The notes: a model not told the origin generated them from the sequence alone. Counted from the stretch's first letter, positions 52,774 to 61,718 are shown. The stretch is DNA of 64,000 nt from JBBATK01 sp044224515 (GCA_044224515.1 JBGAKH010000011.1:1-64000); one strand, 5' to 3'. Program-made: numbers and translations.

Positions 52774-53744
52774 CGGACTCTCTCGACATCGTTGAAGCAT
52801 CACCGGCGTTCATCTCAGAGCTTGTAAAGAAGCGTAGACCAAATCTGTGGCGCATGGACGGTCAAGGTTTCCGCTTCTACTATGAGCTCGGCGGTCCTCG
52901 GATCATCTTCCGCGCGAGCTGGACCTCAGCTATCGGTGATCAACTAGGTTTCCCCATAGGCTTGCTCGACTGGTACCTCAAACATGGCAAAAAGGAAGCC
53001 GAACGTTTGCGTGACGAACGCGCACACTACGGCTCTTGTCTTCACCTGGTACTTGCATACTTCGCCGAAACTCGGCGGATCAAACCTTCAGGCATCGAGA
53101 ACATCATCTTGAGCTATGCTGCCAAAAAGGGGCTTGCAGAGGCAGCTACGCTTGCAGACTGGCGCCATGATATGATGAGCGATACGCTCGCATTCGCGCA
53201 GTTCATTAACGACAAGAACGTTGTCCCGATCGCAATCGAAATCCCGCTCGTGTCCGAGCACTACAACTTGGCAGGCACCATTGACATGATCTGCGAAATG
53301 GACTTCAACAAGAAGCGCGTTATCGCCGTGGTCGACATCAAGAGCGGGCGCAAAGGCTTCTACGAATCTCACGCCATCCAGCTTGCTGCGTATCAAGCAA
53401 TGTGGAATGAGAACTTCCCGGAGCTGCAAGCGACCATGTGTTTTAACTGGTCGCCAAAAGAGTGGACCAAGACTCCTACGTACAACCTTGTAAACCAAAC
53501 TGAGAACGGTAGCGCTTTAAAGCTTGACTCGCTGGTGCGAATGTTCTTCATCGATCATCCATGCCCGGAGCCAAAGCCAGTTAGACAGTTCACAGGTGAT
53601 ATCACATTTGGCATGGACCTCACTGGAATCTACCGCGACGTTGACATCCAGGAATACCTGCAGGCAAAGCACTCCGACTACTACTCATCGCTCGAAGCCG
53701 ATGCTGCCAGCAACAAGCAACAGTTACTCTCCGCAGACTTCTAG
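52770..53744 (+). CDS. RecB/Cas4-like PD-(D/E)XK nuclease
   Basis: This is a probable phage recombination nuclease. RecB-family motifs are in order: His92 (GSCLHLVLAYF), Glu157 region (IAIEIPL), Asp172 (LAGTIDM), Asp189-x-Lys191 (VVDIKSG), and Gln204...Tyr208 (HAIQLAAYQAMW). All core residues are intact. No Cas4-type Cys cluster is evident. The following SMC-like ATPase suggests a nuclease-ATPase recombination module. Confidence 0.85.
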   Translation: MTDSLDIVEASPAFISELVKKRRPNLWRMDGQGFRFYYELGGPRIIFRASWTSAIGDQLGFPIGLLDWYLKHGKKEAERLRDERAHYGSCLHLVLAYFAETRRIKPSGIENIILSYAAKKGLAEAATLADWRHDMMSDTLAFAQFINDKNVVPIAIEIPLVSEHYNLAGTIDMICEMDFNKKRVIAVVDIKSGRKGFYESHAIQLAAYQAMWNENFPELQATMCFNWSPKEWTKTPTYNLVNQTENGSALKLDSLVRMFFIDHPCPEPKPVRQFTGDITFGMDLTGIYRDVDIQEYLQAKHSDYYSSLEADAASNKQQLLSADF

Positions 53745-53770
53745 AATCTTGAAACCAACTCTTTACAACA

Positions 53771-55234
53771 ATGAAAATCGCAAAAATCAAAATCCAAAAC
53801 ATCGTCGGTATCGACGAGTTCGAAGTAGAGCCGGGACGCCTGACACTGATCGAAGGCAAGAACGGAAAAGGCAAGTCATCAGTGCTTAAAGGTATTGAGA
53901 CCGCACTCGGCGGTGGGGATTACGCAGAGCTTCTTCGCAAGGGCATGGGAGTAGCCGAGACCGTACTTGTGCTCGATGACAACACCGAGATCCGCCGCAA
54001 GATCACAATGAATGGTGAAGGGGAAGTAAGCGGCAAGGTCACGGTCACCAATGGTGACGGTATGAAGGCTGCCAAGCCTCAGACTTGGATCGATGCACTC
54101 TACAATCCTCTTCAGACAAATCCGCTGGCGCTTCTTGCCACCGACAAGAAGTCACGCGATGAGCGTCTTCAAGTGCTCCTGGAAGCTGTGCCGATGAAGC
54201 TCACGCGCGCCGAGATGGAGCAGAAGTTCCCAGCGCTAAAGAGCACGTGCGGGCAGCTTGACTATTCGCGTCATGCACTTGAAGTCTATGACAAGCTCTA
54301 CGACATCGTATTCAAATCTCGCACCGAGATCAACCGCGATGCAAAGAAGCTCACCGGAACAATCGCGCAGCTCACTGACGCTCTAGGGGGACGCACAGTC
54401 AATGAGAACATCGATCAAGAGCTCCTAGATCTCACAGATGTGCGCATAAAGCTTGAGGGCTTGCGTGATAAGTATATCAATGAGTTCGCACTCGAGCGCC
54501 GATCGGCAGACCAAGCAGCCAACGACAAGCATGCAGCAACGCTAGAGCTCCTTGCAAAGGAGAAAGAGGAAGCACAGGCAAAGGTCATGCAGACCTATAA
54601 CGAACGCCTGCAGGAGCTCAACCAATGGAAGCAGCAGCAAACCGAGTACAACTCCTCGGTTTATATGAGCGGCAAGGACAACTGCGACACCATCAAAACA
54701 AACGAGCTCGCTGCTTCAACCGAAGCACACGACAAGAATCTCGGTGAAAAGATGGAGCTTTTCAAAGCCAAGTACGATCCTGTCACTACCCGCATCGCTG
54801 AGCTGAGTAAGGACAAGGAGGATGAGAAGGCGATCCGGATCCAGACGGAAATGAGGGACAAGGCAGTTAAGGAGTTCGAAGAACTCGATGTGAAGTCCAA
54901 GTCCATGACAGAAAGCCTGGATGCCATCAAAGCTGCGAAAGAATCGATGCTGAAAAACATCCCGATCCCGGGTCTTGAGATTAAGGACGCAGACATCTAC
55001 TACAACGGCATCAGCTTCGATATGCTCAACATGGCTAAGCGCATTGACCTCTCGGTCGAGATCGCAAAGCTCAGCGCCGGTAAGCTTGGCATCATCTGCG
55101 TAGACGGTCTGGAGAACTTCGACAGCGAGACACTCGCGGCGTTTGAAGCCAAGTGCAAAGACTCTGACCTTCAAGTCATAGCTACGCGAGTGAGCGATGA
55201 CGCAGAGCTCACGGTCCACACCATCGGCAACTAA
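53771..55234 (+). CDS. SMC/Rad50-like ATPase, phage recombination
   Basis: Walker A is GKNGKGKSS at residues 29-37. A coiled-coil middle (about 210-400: LAKEKEEAQAKVMQTYNERL and TRIAELSKDKEDEKAIRIQT) is followed by a C-terminal half-site with a Walker B-like IICVDGLENF. The 487-aa architecture is a short Rad50/SbcC-type protein with a reduced coiled coil. With the upstream nuclease it may form an SbcCD-like or annealing/recombination system for phage replication. Confidence 0.85.
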   Translation: MKIAKIKIQNIVGIDEFEVEPGRLTLIEGKNGKGKSSVLKGIETALGGGDYAELLRKGMGVAETVLVLDDNTEIRRKITMNGEGEVSGKVTVTNGDGMKAAKPQTWIDALYNPLQTNPLALLATDKKSRDERLQVLLEAVPMKLTRAEMEQKFPALKSTCGQLDYSRHALEVYDKLYDIVFKSRTEINRDAKKLTGTIAQLTDALGGRTVNENIDQELLDLTDVRIKLEGLRDKYINEFALERRSADQAANDKHAATLELLAKEKEEAQAKVMQTYNERLQELNQWKQQQTEYNSSVYMSGKDNCDTIKTNELAASTEAHDKNLGEKMELFKAKYDPVTTRIAELSKDKEDEKAIRIQTEMRDKAVKEFEELDVKSKSMTESLDAIKAAKESMLKNIPIPGLEIKDADIYYNGISFDMLNMAKRIDLSVEIAKLSAGKLGIICVDGLENFDSETLAAFEAKCKDSDLQVIATRVSDDAELTVHTIGN

Positions 55235-55264
55235 TCCACTTTTATTCATTGGAGGAATCACTAT

Positions 55265-55738
55265 ATGCCAATCATCACGATTGAACACAAGCTGACAGAT
55301 GAGGAGATCAACGAGCGCGCTAAAGAACTCGCAGAACAAGTCATCGAACGCGCTTCGTTGCTAGCATCAAAAGCAGACGCGGTGCGCGAGTACAACAACG
55401 ACATTAAGGTCGTTGACAAAGCAATCAACCATCTTTCACGCGCGATCGAGTCCGGGCATGAGGACAAGAACGTTGACTGCATTATCGAGAAGGATTTCGA
55501 GACAAAGGAGATCCGCTATCTCGATTCGATAACGAATGAAGTTGTAAAGGTTGTGCCTCTATCGCCGGCTGACCAGCAACTCTCGATGCAGGAAGACATT
55601 GAGAACGCTGAGAATCCAGAAGCAGACATCGACGAAATGGAGGCAGGTGCTGATGAAGACGCAAGCGAGAGTGATGACGACCTCGCGGCAGAGCCCAGCG
55701 ACGAATTCAGTGCTGCTACTGCTGCTGTTGGCCTTTAA
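55265..55738 (+). CDS. Acidic-tailed hypothetical protein
   Basis: A helical N-terminal half (LTDEEINERAKELAEQVIER) is followed by a strand-rich patch and a strongly acidic C-terminal tail (EADIDEMEAGADEDASESDD), the form of DNA-mimic or SSB-type tails. A ribosome site GGAGG lies at 55251-55255. Function unknown; last gene before a terminator. Confidence 0.72.
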   Translation: MPIITIEHKLTDEEINERAKELAEQVIERASLLASKADAVREYNNDIKVVDKAINHLSRAIESGHEDKNVDCIIEKDFETKEIRYLDSITNEVVKVVPLSPADQQLSMQEDIENAENPEADIDEMEAGADEDASESDDDLAAEPSDEFSAATAAVGL

Positions 55739-55777
55739 TCTCTTCCTCATGCATCAAAAGGTCAGCAGCACACCAAA

Positions 55778-55816
55778 AGGGCCGGCAATCCCCCCGGAAC
55801 AATCCGGCCCTGTTTT
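55778..55816 (+). terminator. Rho-independent-like terminator
   Basis: agggccgg (55778-55785) pairs with ccggccct (55804-55811), followed by gtttt. It follows the acidic-tailed protein and closes the first early operon. Confidence 0.7.
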
Positions 55817-55837
55817 AATCACGAACAAATTCTGAAA

Positions 55838-55999
55838 ATGGAATACACTGAATCAAACATCCTTCGGCACCTCTCGCGCTTCGGCATTCATGCAAGCGGT
55901 AGGTTGATCGAGGTGAAGAAAGGAACAGTGGGTAACGGGCTGCTTGGTAAGCTGGACTATCTGGCAAGCAAGCACGGCTATCATATCCACTTCGTTTAA
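55838..55999 (+). CDS. Small hypothetical protein, 53 aa
   Basis: This uninterrupted ORF reads MEYTESNILRHLSRFGIHAS, then GRLIEVKKGTVGNGLLGKLD and YLASKHGYHIHFV. It is charged with a helix-strand-helix pattern and no signal peptide. It is plausible as a small phage protein; no family recognised and no strong ribosome site. Confidence 0.5.
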   Translation: MEYTESNILRHLSRFGIHASGRLIEVKKGTVGNGLLGKLDYLASKHGYHIHFV

Positions 56000-56119
56000 G
56001 CTTTAAGGGTTCCACACATGACCACACGTGCGTGTTGCGAGCCGGCGTATGTAAAGAGTCGTCGTAAAGAGATAGCACGCACACATTGAAGCCAGACGCT
56101 CGCTGTGAGGCTTCACAAA

Positions 56120-56206
56120 GTGCCACATAGCTCAAATACACACACAGGAAGAGCAGCACAATCCTACATATGCATGGATGCAGGTTCGAATCCTGCTGTG
56201 GCACCA
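56120..56206 (+). tRNA. tRNA-like element with expanded D-loop, identity uncertain (CCU anticodon possible)
   Basis: The acceptor arms tgccaca (56121-56127) and tgtggca (56197-56203) pair perfectly, with G before and C after extending the stem to 8 bp, followed by CA. The T-arm gcagg-ttcgaat-cctgc is perfect. The D-stem gctc/gagc is present, but its loop carries an extra ~9-base AC-rich run. The anticodon arm gcaca/tatgc has one mismatch and an 8-base loop containing tcct. It may be a degenerate or unusual phage tRNA. Confidence 0.55.
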
Positions 56207-56226
56207 ACACAATTAATGATACCAGT

Positions 56227-56607
56227 ATGAACACAGTGAACATGGACGTAATGGAGAAGGAGTCGAGAGCCTTCCTTCTTGAGCGAGAGCGAGACGTGCT
56301 CTGGCTGCTAGTGAACTTCGGCGAGCGAGTCACCACACCACTGCTCGAGGAGATCAGCGCGCTGAATGAGAAGCTCAAGGCTCAGAAGGAAATCGAAAGC
56401 GCCATGATACTAACGATGTGCGAGCTCGAGGAGCGCAAAATGGAACTTGAGCTTGAGAATGCAGCGCTCAAGGAGCATGCACAAAACGGCAAAAGCTGGC
56501 TCGATGCATGGAGAGAAGCTGAAGGAAGAGCGGAAGTGTTCAAGCGGTTCTACGAGGCACCAGTAACAACTTTTGGAGAGATACATGAGACCCATGAAAA
56601 AGTATAA
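56227..56607 (+). CDS. Coiled-coil hypothetical protein
   Basis: ATG 56227 lies just after the tRNA-like element. The 126 residues are mostly a charged coiled coil (KAQKEIESAMILTMCELEER, KMELELENAALKEHAQ). No known domain is recognised. It overlaps the next small gene by 23 bp. Confidence 0.6.
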   Translation: MNTVNMDVMEKESRAFLLERERDVLWLLVNFGERVTTPLLEEISALNEKLKAQKEIESAMILTMCELEERKMELELENAALKEHAQNGKSWLDAWREAEGRAEVFKRFYEAPVTTFGEIHETHEKV

Positions 56608-56725
56608 GATAAGCCTTCGCAACGTTGATGGCAACCTGTTCGTGATCTATCGTTACTTCACGAGCGAAGCTGAGGCAAGCAAACTGTTTACAGATGCAAT
56701 CGAGATTGAGGAGGTTCTGGGATGA
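56585..56725 (+). CDS. Small hypothetical protein, 46 aa
   Basis: It reads KYKISLRNVDGNLFVIYRYF, then TSEAEASKLFTDAIEIEEVL: strand-strand-helix with no signal. The ATGA overlap with the following lipoprotein gene supports it. It is below usual ORF cut-offs. Confidence 0.55.
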   Translation: MRPMKKYKISLRNVDGNLFVIYRYFTSEAEASKLFTDAIEIEEVLG

Positions 56726-56967
56726 AAACCATTTTTCTAATCCTGCTTGTGATGCTTATCGGTTGCAATGAGACAGGCAATGAAGGCGCTAAAGCTGTTG
56801 ACTATGGTAACCAGCACGACGAGCACATGTTCGTTCAAACGCTCGACAGCTGCGAATATGTGACGTGGAGGGAGTCGGGTGCTCGCGAAGTAGGTGTATC
56901 GATCTGCCACAAAGGCAACTGCCGCTACTGCGCCTCTCGCGCAAAGAAAGTGGTGGTGGTCAAATGA
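56722..56967 (+). CDS. Small Cys-rich lipoprotein
   Basis: The lipoprotein signal MKTIFLILLVMLIGC has lipobox LIGC. The mature part has four further cysteines (DSCEYVTWRESG, ICHKGNCRYCASRAKK). It is the second small lipoprotein of the early region. ATGA overlaps at both ends place it in the operon. It could alter the host envelope (inference). Confidence 0.65.
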   Translation: MKTIFLILLVMLIGCNETGNEGAKAVDYGNQHDEHMFVQTLDSCEYVTWRESGAREVGVSICHKGNCRYCASRAKKVVVVK

Positions 56968-57218
56968 AATCAATACCATTTGAATTGCCCACAGAAGTCC
57001 TCTCCAAAGGAAGCTTCGTTCGCTGGGAGACCAAGCGAGTGCTGGCCGCCAGAGAAACGAAGTATGGCAGGTTTGAACACTTTGTGAATCATCCGCTTAC
57101 GTGGACCGGACCAACAATGGTGATGGTTCACGTAGCCGGCAGAACACGTCTTCTCAAAATTGAAGCATCACGTTTAGAAATTATCACAAAACAGGAGTAT
57201 GAATATGGCATCGCATGA
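56964..57218 (+). CDS. Hypothetical protein, 84 aa
   Basis: The start ATG 56964 overlaps the lipoprotein stop. The protein is beta-rich and basic (EVLSKGSFVRWETKRVLAAR, TWTGPTMVMVHVAGRTRLLK). Its end overlaps the exonuclease start by 14 bp in another frame. Family not recognised. Confidence 0.6.
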   Translation: MKSIPFELPTEVLSKGSFVRWETKRVLAARETKYGRFEHFVNHPLTWTGPTMVMVHVAGRTRLLKIEASRLEIITKQEYEYGIA

Positions 57219-57936
57219 CATGGTCATCTTTGACTTAGAGACAACAGGCACCGACACGAACAACGACCGCATCATCTCATTTGCAGCGCGCAAGTGGGTG
57301 AGTGACGAGAAATTTGAGTTGGAGTTTAAATGCAATCCCGGTATCCCGATCCCGGAAGGGGCAACGGCAGTGCACGGTATATCAAACGAAGATGTAGCAG
57401 GCCTGCCATCATTCATGCACTACAGCGCGCTCGTGATGGACTTCATTGAAGGTCTGCCACTTGCCGGTTACAACATCGCATCGTTCGACGTGCCTATGCT
57501 TGACGCTGAACTGCGCCGCTGCGGGCTACCTGGACTGCCAACGAATGTCAAGATCATCGACGCATTGCTTCTCTGGCGCGCAAAAGAGACGCGCACACTC
57601 TCTGATGCCTTCCGTCACTTCTGCGATCTAGAGCACGCGGAGGCACATGATGCAATGGCTGACGTTGAGGTGTGTGATGCGATCCTTGAGAAGATGTGTT
57701 TGAAGTACGGTATCACTGAGGCTGAAGTCCCGTCGATCACCGGAACAGACCAGCGCCTTGACTTCAGCGGATCGTTTGTGACGAATGATGCAGGAGAGGT
57801 CGTATTTAGCTTCGGCAAGCACAAAGGCAAGGTTGCATCATCGGAGCACGGTTATCTCAAATGGATGCTCTCAAGCGATTTCAGCGCCAGCACTAAGCAG
57901 GTTGCAACGATGATCTTGAATGGGGAGCTGCAGTAA
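57205..57936 (+). CDS. DnaQ-like 3'-5' exonuclease (DEDDh) with C-terminal FGKHKGK domain
   Basis: Exonuclease motifs are in order: ExoI FDLETTGTD (Asp10, Glu12), ExoII YNIASFDVPML (Asp95), and ExoIII HDAMADV (His148, Asp153), giving the DEDDh class. The C-terminal ~45 residues (VFSFGKHKGKVASSEHGYLK, then WMLSSDF) form the small domain also found alone in phage and bacterial proteins (DUF3820-like) and fused to such exonucleases. ATG 57205 is chosen because AGGAG lies 7 bases upstream, versus 1 base for the ATG at 57199. Confidence 0.88.
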   Translation: MASHDMVIFDLETTGTDTNNDRIISFAARKWVSDEKFELEFKCNPGIPIPEGATAVHGISNEDVAGLPSFMHYSALVMDFIEGLPLAGYNIASFDVPMLDAELRRCGLPGLPTNVKIIDALLLWRAKETRTLSDAFRHFCDLEHAEAHDAMADVEVCDAILEKMCLKYGITEAEVPSITGTDQRLDFSGSFVTNDAGEVVFSFGKHKGKVASSEHGYLKWMLSSDFSASTKQVATMILNGELQ

Positions 57937-58154
57937 TGACACACATTGAACTCATAATTGAAAAACTACTGGACGGCGCTTACGCCACTGGCCCGGGAAG
58001 TGTTCGCGAGACTGCCAAGCGTGTTGCGCTTGAAGCGTGTGCTAAGCAGCGCGATCTCTGTGCTGAGGCATTTAAAACACGGGATATCATGGATCATGTC
58101 GTCGACGAGGTGCGCTTTGCTGGATTAGAGATCGTAGAGAAGGCTGGATCATGA
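57936..58154 (+). CDS. Hypothetical protein, 72 aa
   Basis: This small helical protein (HIELIIEKLLDGAYATGPGS, VRETAKRVALEACAKQRDLC) has no signal. Its start overlaps the exonuclease stop by one base and its end overlaps the next gene. Function unknown. Confidence 0.6.
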   Translation: MTHIELIIEKLLDGAYATGPGSVRETAKRVALEACAKQRDLCAEAFKTRDIMDHVVDEVRFAGLEIVEKAGS

Positions 58155-58354
58155 GCAAGACACCTGATGAACTCATTAAATGCGCGGAGCGTGAGATCGC
58201 AATGCGCAAACGAGTATACGCGCTGCATGTCGGATCCGGACGGATGAAGCAGGAAACAGCAGATCATGAGATCGAGTGCATGCAGGAGATTCTGCAAATA
58301 GTTATCGGGCATAAGGACAGGCTGGTCCCTATGCTTTTTGAATCAGCAAGCTAG
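58151..58354 (+). CDS. Hypothetical protein, 67 aa
   Basis: This helical protein (DELIKCAEREIAMRKRVYAL, KQETADHEIECMQEILQIVI) has the pattern of many small phage proteins that resemble a conserved 'RMK.G..T...A..Ei..M..I...L' family of unknown role. ATGA overlap with the previous gene. Confidence 0.6.
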   Translation: MSKTPDELIKCAEREIAMRKRVYALHVGSGRMKQETADHEIECMQEILQIVIGHKDRLVPMLFESAS

Positions 58355-58400
58355 AGGGGCACTACAGGCCCACATTATTCATTCATTTAAAGGAGTAGTT

Positions 58401-59078
58401 ATGTCAGAAGGTTTTTCAACCGAAACTGGTGGGAATTATGTGCGCGTCACGCGTGGCTTGTTCTTGCTCAAGGATCAGCATGGAGACTTTGAGCTCATCG
58501 CAGACGATGGCACTAAGACCATGTTCAAATCCAATAATACATTCCGTGGCTCGCTGGTTGGTATCGATACCAAAGAAGGCAAGCACGGATGGCAGTGGAT
58601 CTTCAAGCTCCGCGCCGGCATGTCTGTTTATCTCTTTGCTTTCACCAAAGGCTCGCTCACCGCTCAAGGCTTCTTGAACGCACTGGCAAACCTTGGAGAT
58701 TATCAGAACCTGACGCTGAAGTCTTGGTCCAAGGATGGGGCCAAAACCTCCATGACGTCGATCTATGTCTACAAAGGCAACGAGCAGGCAGAGTGGAAGT
58801 GGAAGATAGACGAGCTGCCACCGGTGCCGGACTTGATCGATAGTAAAGGACGTCCGGTTATGGGTAAACACGGCAAACCTCAGAAGGATGATGAGGAACG
58901 CGTGAAGTTCTTTGATATCGTCATCGCTCAAATCAACAAGCGCCTCGGCTATACGCCGGGTGTCAATGAGGACACGGGTGAGATTTCCGATGAAGGATTT
59001 GTCCAGGAGCTCGAGTCGGCAGGTGCTGAGCAGTCAGAGGCAAAGGTCGCTAAGGCGACAGCTGACGTCAACTTCTAA
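58401..59078 (+). CDS. Possible single-stranded-DNA-binding-like phage protein
   Basis: ATG 58401 follows AAAGGAG. The N-terminal ~150 aa are beta-rich with aromatic residues (GGNYVRVTRGLFLL, HGWQWIFKLRAGMSVYLFAF, WSKDGAKTSMTSIYVYKG). The C-terminal ~60 aa are charged and acidic, ending in DVNF. An OB-fold SSB-type protein with an acidic tail, encoded just before the primase-helicase, is the best guess; family not confirmed. Confidence 0.6.
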   Translation: MSEGFSTETGGNYVRVTRGLFLLKDQHGDFELIADDGTKTMFKSNNTFRGSLVGIDTKEGKHGWQWIFKLRAGMSVYLFAFTKGSLTAQGFLNALANLGDYQNLTLKSWSKDGAKTSMTSIYVYKGNEQAEWKWKIDELPPVPDLIDSKGRPVMGKHGKPQKDDEERVKFFDIVIAQINKRLGYTPGVNEDTGEISDEGFVQELESAGAEQSEAKVAKATADVNF

Positions 59079-59079
59079 A

Positions 59080-59154
59080 ATGGAAGGCCAAGCAGAGGAT
59101 CGAATGTCAGAGCCCAAGAAACTCAAAACGGCATTCGGCCTCTGCCCTTGGTGA
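59080..59154 (+). CDS. Very small ORF, 24 codons
   Basis: An ORF starting one base after the previous stop encodes MEGQAEDRMSEPKKLKTAFG and four more residues. It may be a leader or small peptide. Support is only its position. Confidence 0.2.
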   Translation: MEGQAEDRMSEPKKLKTAFGLCPW

Positions 59155-59219
59155 TCTTCCTGTACTCTGGATAGCCCAACTATGAAACTGAACTACGAAT
59201 ACATGTCAAAAGTAACACT

Positions 59220-61718
59220 ATGCAGCCAAGCAATCCACTTACCGAGCAGGCACTGAGGCTTCGAAGTCTGGGCTTGTCGGTGATCGCAACAACCAGCGAG
59301 AAGCGTGCGCTTCGGCCATGGAAGAAATATCAGTCAGAGATTATCTCAGAGGAAGAGTTGCGCGCGCAGCTTGAGGATCCAAACGCAGCTTCAATTGCTA
59401 TTGTCGCTGGCGCAGTCAGTGGGAACCTCGAGTTTATCGATATCGATGAAAAGTATAACGCAAGCGAGGCATCGCTCATAGAGCGCTGGCGTGACCTTGT
59501 AAAGTCAGAAGCACCTGAAGTCCTATCAAAACTTCTAGTCCAAAGTACGCCTTCCGGTGGATTTCATATTATCTACAGAAGTCTGCTCCCAGTCTCATCC
59601 AATAAGAAGCTCGCGCGCCGGTCTGCAACAGAAGAAGAAACAGCCTCTAACGGCTCTAAAGTAATGGTACTCATTGAGACAAGAGGCGAAGGCGGATACG
59701 CTCTCGTTGAGCCGAGTGATGGTTATTCGTTGCGCCTTGGCGCGTGGGACCGTCTGTCAGTGCTGAGTCAAGAGGAGCGAAGTGTACTTATAAAGTGCGC
59801 AGCAGCACTCAACGAGTATGAGGACGACACGGTCGTTCGAGGAGAAACTAGCTCTTCAAAAGCGATCGAGTCCATGGGCATCAAGCCAGGCGAAGATTTC
59901 AATCAGCACGGAGACCACTCATCGGTGCTGCGTGACCTTGGATGGAAGTTCCACCGAAATGGCGGAGAGTTGGAGTTTTGGACACGACCCGGCAAAGACA
60001 AAGGTGTAAGTGCATCATGGAACAAACGCACTAGGCACTTCGCCGTCTTCTCGAGTTCGACAGAGTTCGAGTCTGTGCTTGACAACCGAACAACCTACTC
60101 GCTATTTGGTATCCTGGCACGAGCAAAATTCAACAACGACTTTCAAGCATGTGCTAAAGATCTCTACCGGCAAGGCTACGGCAAGAAGTCCGAGCGACTC
60201 TCACGCCGCTCTGTGAACGTCGATGGGGAAGTTGTCACCGAGGACTTCCCGAAGTTCTGGGTTGAGGACGCAGACAAACGAACAGGTGAAATTGAGCTTA
60301 AGATCAGCCGTTTTCATCTCATGTGCTTTCTCGAGTCAAACGGCTTCGGCAAGTTCTGGGCAGGGAAGTCCTACCAGCTGATTCGCGTTCTCGACAACGT
60401 TGTAAGCGAAGTGACGGCAGTCTCGATAAAGGATTATTGCCGTGACTACATCAACCAGATCCCAGATGAGCTTGTCAGCGCCGTGACTAAAGAATTGCTG
60501 CTTGCTAAACTCTACGCCGGTGCATCTCAGTTCTTTGGAGAGGCGTTCCTGGACTTCATCAAGGCACCTGAGCTCTGCTTCCTGCGTGATACAGCAGACG
60601 CCGGATACTTCTTCTACAAGAACTGCTATGTGAAAGTCACTGCCGGCGGACACGAAGTGCTGGCATACGATAAGATGGCTGGAGTCATTTGGGAGAAGCA
60701 GCGCATCTCAAGATCCTACGTAGACCCGACCGACGATGAAACGCCGGAAATCGAAACGTTTACGCATAGGATCTGTTCCACAGCACCACCAGGAGAGGAT
60801 GGAGCGGATGTAGAAGTAAATGAAGAGAAACTCGCATCCCTCTACTCAGCGATCGGATACCTGCTCCACCGCTTTAAGGATCGCACACTTACCAAAGCCA
60901 TTGTCCTTTGTGATGAGAAGATCAGCGATAAGCCATCCGGCCGAACCGGCAAAGGAATGATTTGCACTGTTCTGAACTACTTCCGCAATACCCTGCGCAT
61001 CGATGCGCGCAACTTCAACTTCGATAAAAGCTTCATGTTCCAGTCCGTTTCATTCGACACCGACATCGTCGAATTCAACGACTGCGTACGCGAGTTCCCA
61101 TTCGAACGCTTGTTCGGCATCCTCACTGAGGATATGACAATTGAGAAAAAGAACCGCGATGAGTTCGTGCTAACCTTTGCCGAATCGCCAAAGTTCGTTC
61201 TCTCGACCAATTACACGATCCTAGGAGACGGCCCATCGTTTCGCGGCCGCGTCCTCGAGATTGAGCTCTCGGACTTCTACAGTGACAGCTTCACACCAAT
61301 TCAAGACTTCGGGCACCGACTTTTTGATGATTGGGACCAGGACGAATGGTCCCGATTCGATCGGTGGGCTATGCGCTGCCTGCAGCTCTTCCTTCGCCAC
61401 AAGCTGATCGAGTACGTTCCCAAAAACCTCTACAAGAAGAAGATCATCCAGGCCACTTGCCTGGACTTTGTCACCTTCGCCGACGAGTCCTGGAAGACAG
61501 GAGAGGAGTATGACAAGAAGGTAGAGTTCGAGAAGTACTGCGATCTGTTTAACGACAAGAAGCTGGGGCAGAGGACTTTTACCAAGTGGATAAGGGAGTA
61601 TACCACGTTTATAAAGACGTCGCTATACGAGCGCAGATCACATGGGAAATCGCTCTTTCAATTCGTAGGCGCAGGTAATGATCCGGTCGTCGATGACGTT
61701 GAAGAAAAGTTGTTTTGA
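59220..61718 (+). CDS. Primase-polymerase / SF3-like helicase replication protein
   Basis: The N-terminal prim-pol domain (about 1-200) shows LEFIDIDEKY (catalytic acidic pair), LVQSTPSGGFHIIYR and LIETRGEGGYALVEPSDGY. The C-terminal helicase region has a P-loop-like SGRTGKGMI (about 575) and downstream DIVEFNDCVREF, FVLSTNYTILGDGPSFRGRV (sensor and Arg finger), as in phage DUF5906/SF3-type ATPases. It is the main replication initiator of the element. At 832 aa it is full length. Confidence 0.88.
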   Translation: MQPSNPLTEQALRLRSLGLSVIATTSEKRALRPWKKYQSEIISEEELRAQLEDPNAASIAIVAGAVSGNLEFIDIDEKYNASEASLIERWRDLVKSEAPEVLSKLLVQSTPSGGFHIIYRSLLPVSSNKKLARRSATEEETASNGSKVMVLIETRGEGGYALVEPSDGYSLRLGAWDRLSVLSQEERSVLIKCAAALNEYEDDTVVRGETSSSKAIESMGIKPGEDFNQHGDHSSVLRDLGWKFHRNGGELEFWTRPGKDKGVSASWNKRTRHFAVFSSSTEFESVLDNRTTYSLFGILARAKFNNDFQACAKDLYRQGYGKKSERLSRRSVNVDGEVVTEDFPKFWVEDADKRTGEIELKISRFHLMCFLESNGFGKFWAGKSYQLIRVLDNVVSEVTAVSIKDYCRDYINQIPDELVSAVTKELLLAKLYAGASQFFGEAFLDFIKAPELCFLRDTADAGYFFYKNCYVKVTAGGHEVLAYDKMAGVIWEKQRISRSYVDPTDDETPEIETFTHRICSTAPPGEDGADVEVNEEKLASLYSAIGYLLHRFKDRTLTKAIVLCDEKISDKPSGRTGKGMICTVLNYFRNTLRIDARNFNFDKSFMFQSVSFDTDIVEFNDCVREFPFERLFGILTEDMTIEKKNRDEFVLTFAESPKFVLSTNYTILGDGPSFRGRVLEIELSDFYSDSFTPIQDFGHRLFDDWDQDEWSRFDRWAMRCLQLFLRHKLIEYVPKNLYKKKIIQATCLDFVTFADESWKTGEEYDKKVEFEKYCDLFNDKKLGQRTFTKWIREYTTFIKTSLYERRSHGKSLFQFVGAGNDPVVDDVEEKLF

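Noticed and set aside
52770..53744. Genuine CRISPR Cas4
   Set aside because: RecB motifs are present, but the iron-sulphur cysteines of Cas4 are not seen and the context is phage replication.
55815..56378. 187-aa minus-strand ORF
   Set aside because: It runs antisense through a small gene and the tRNA-like element and has no domain or codon signal.
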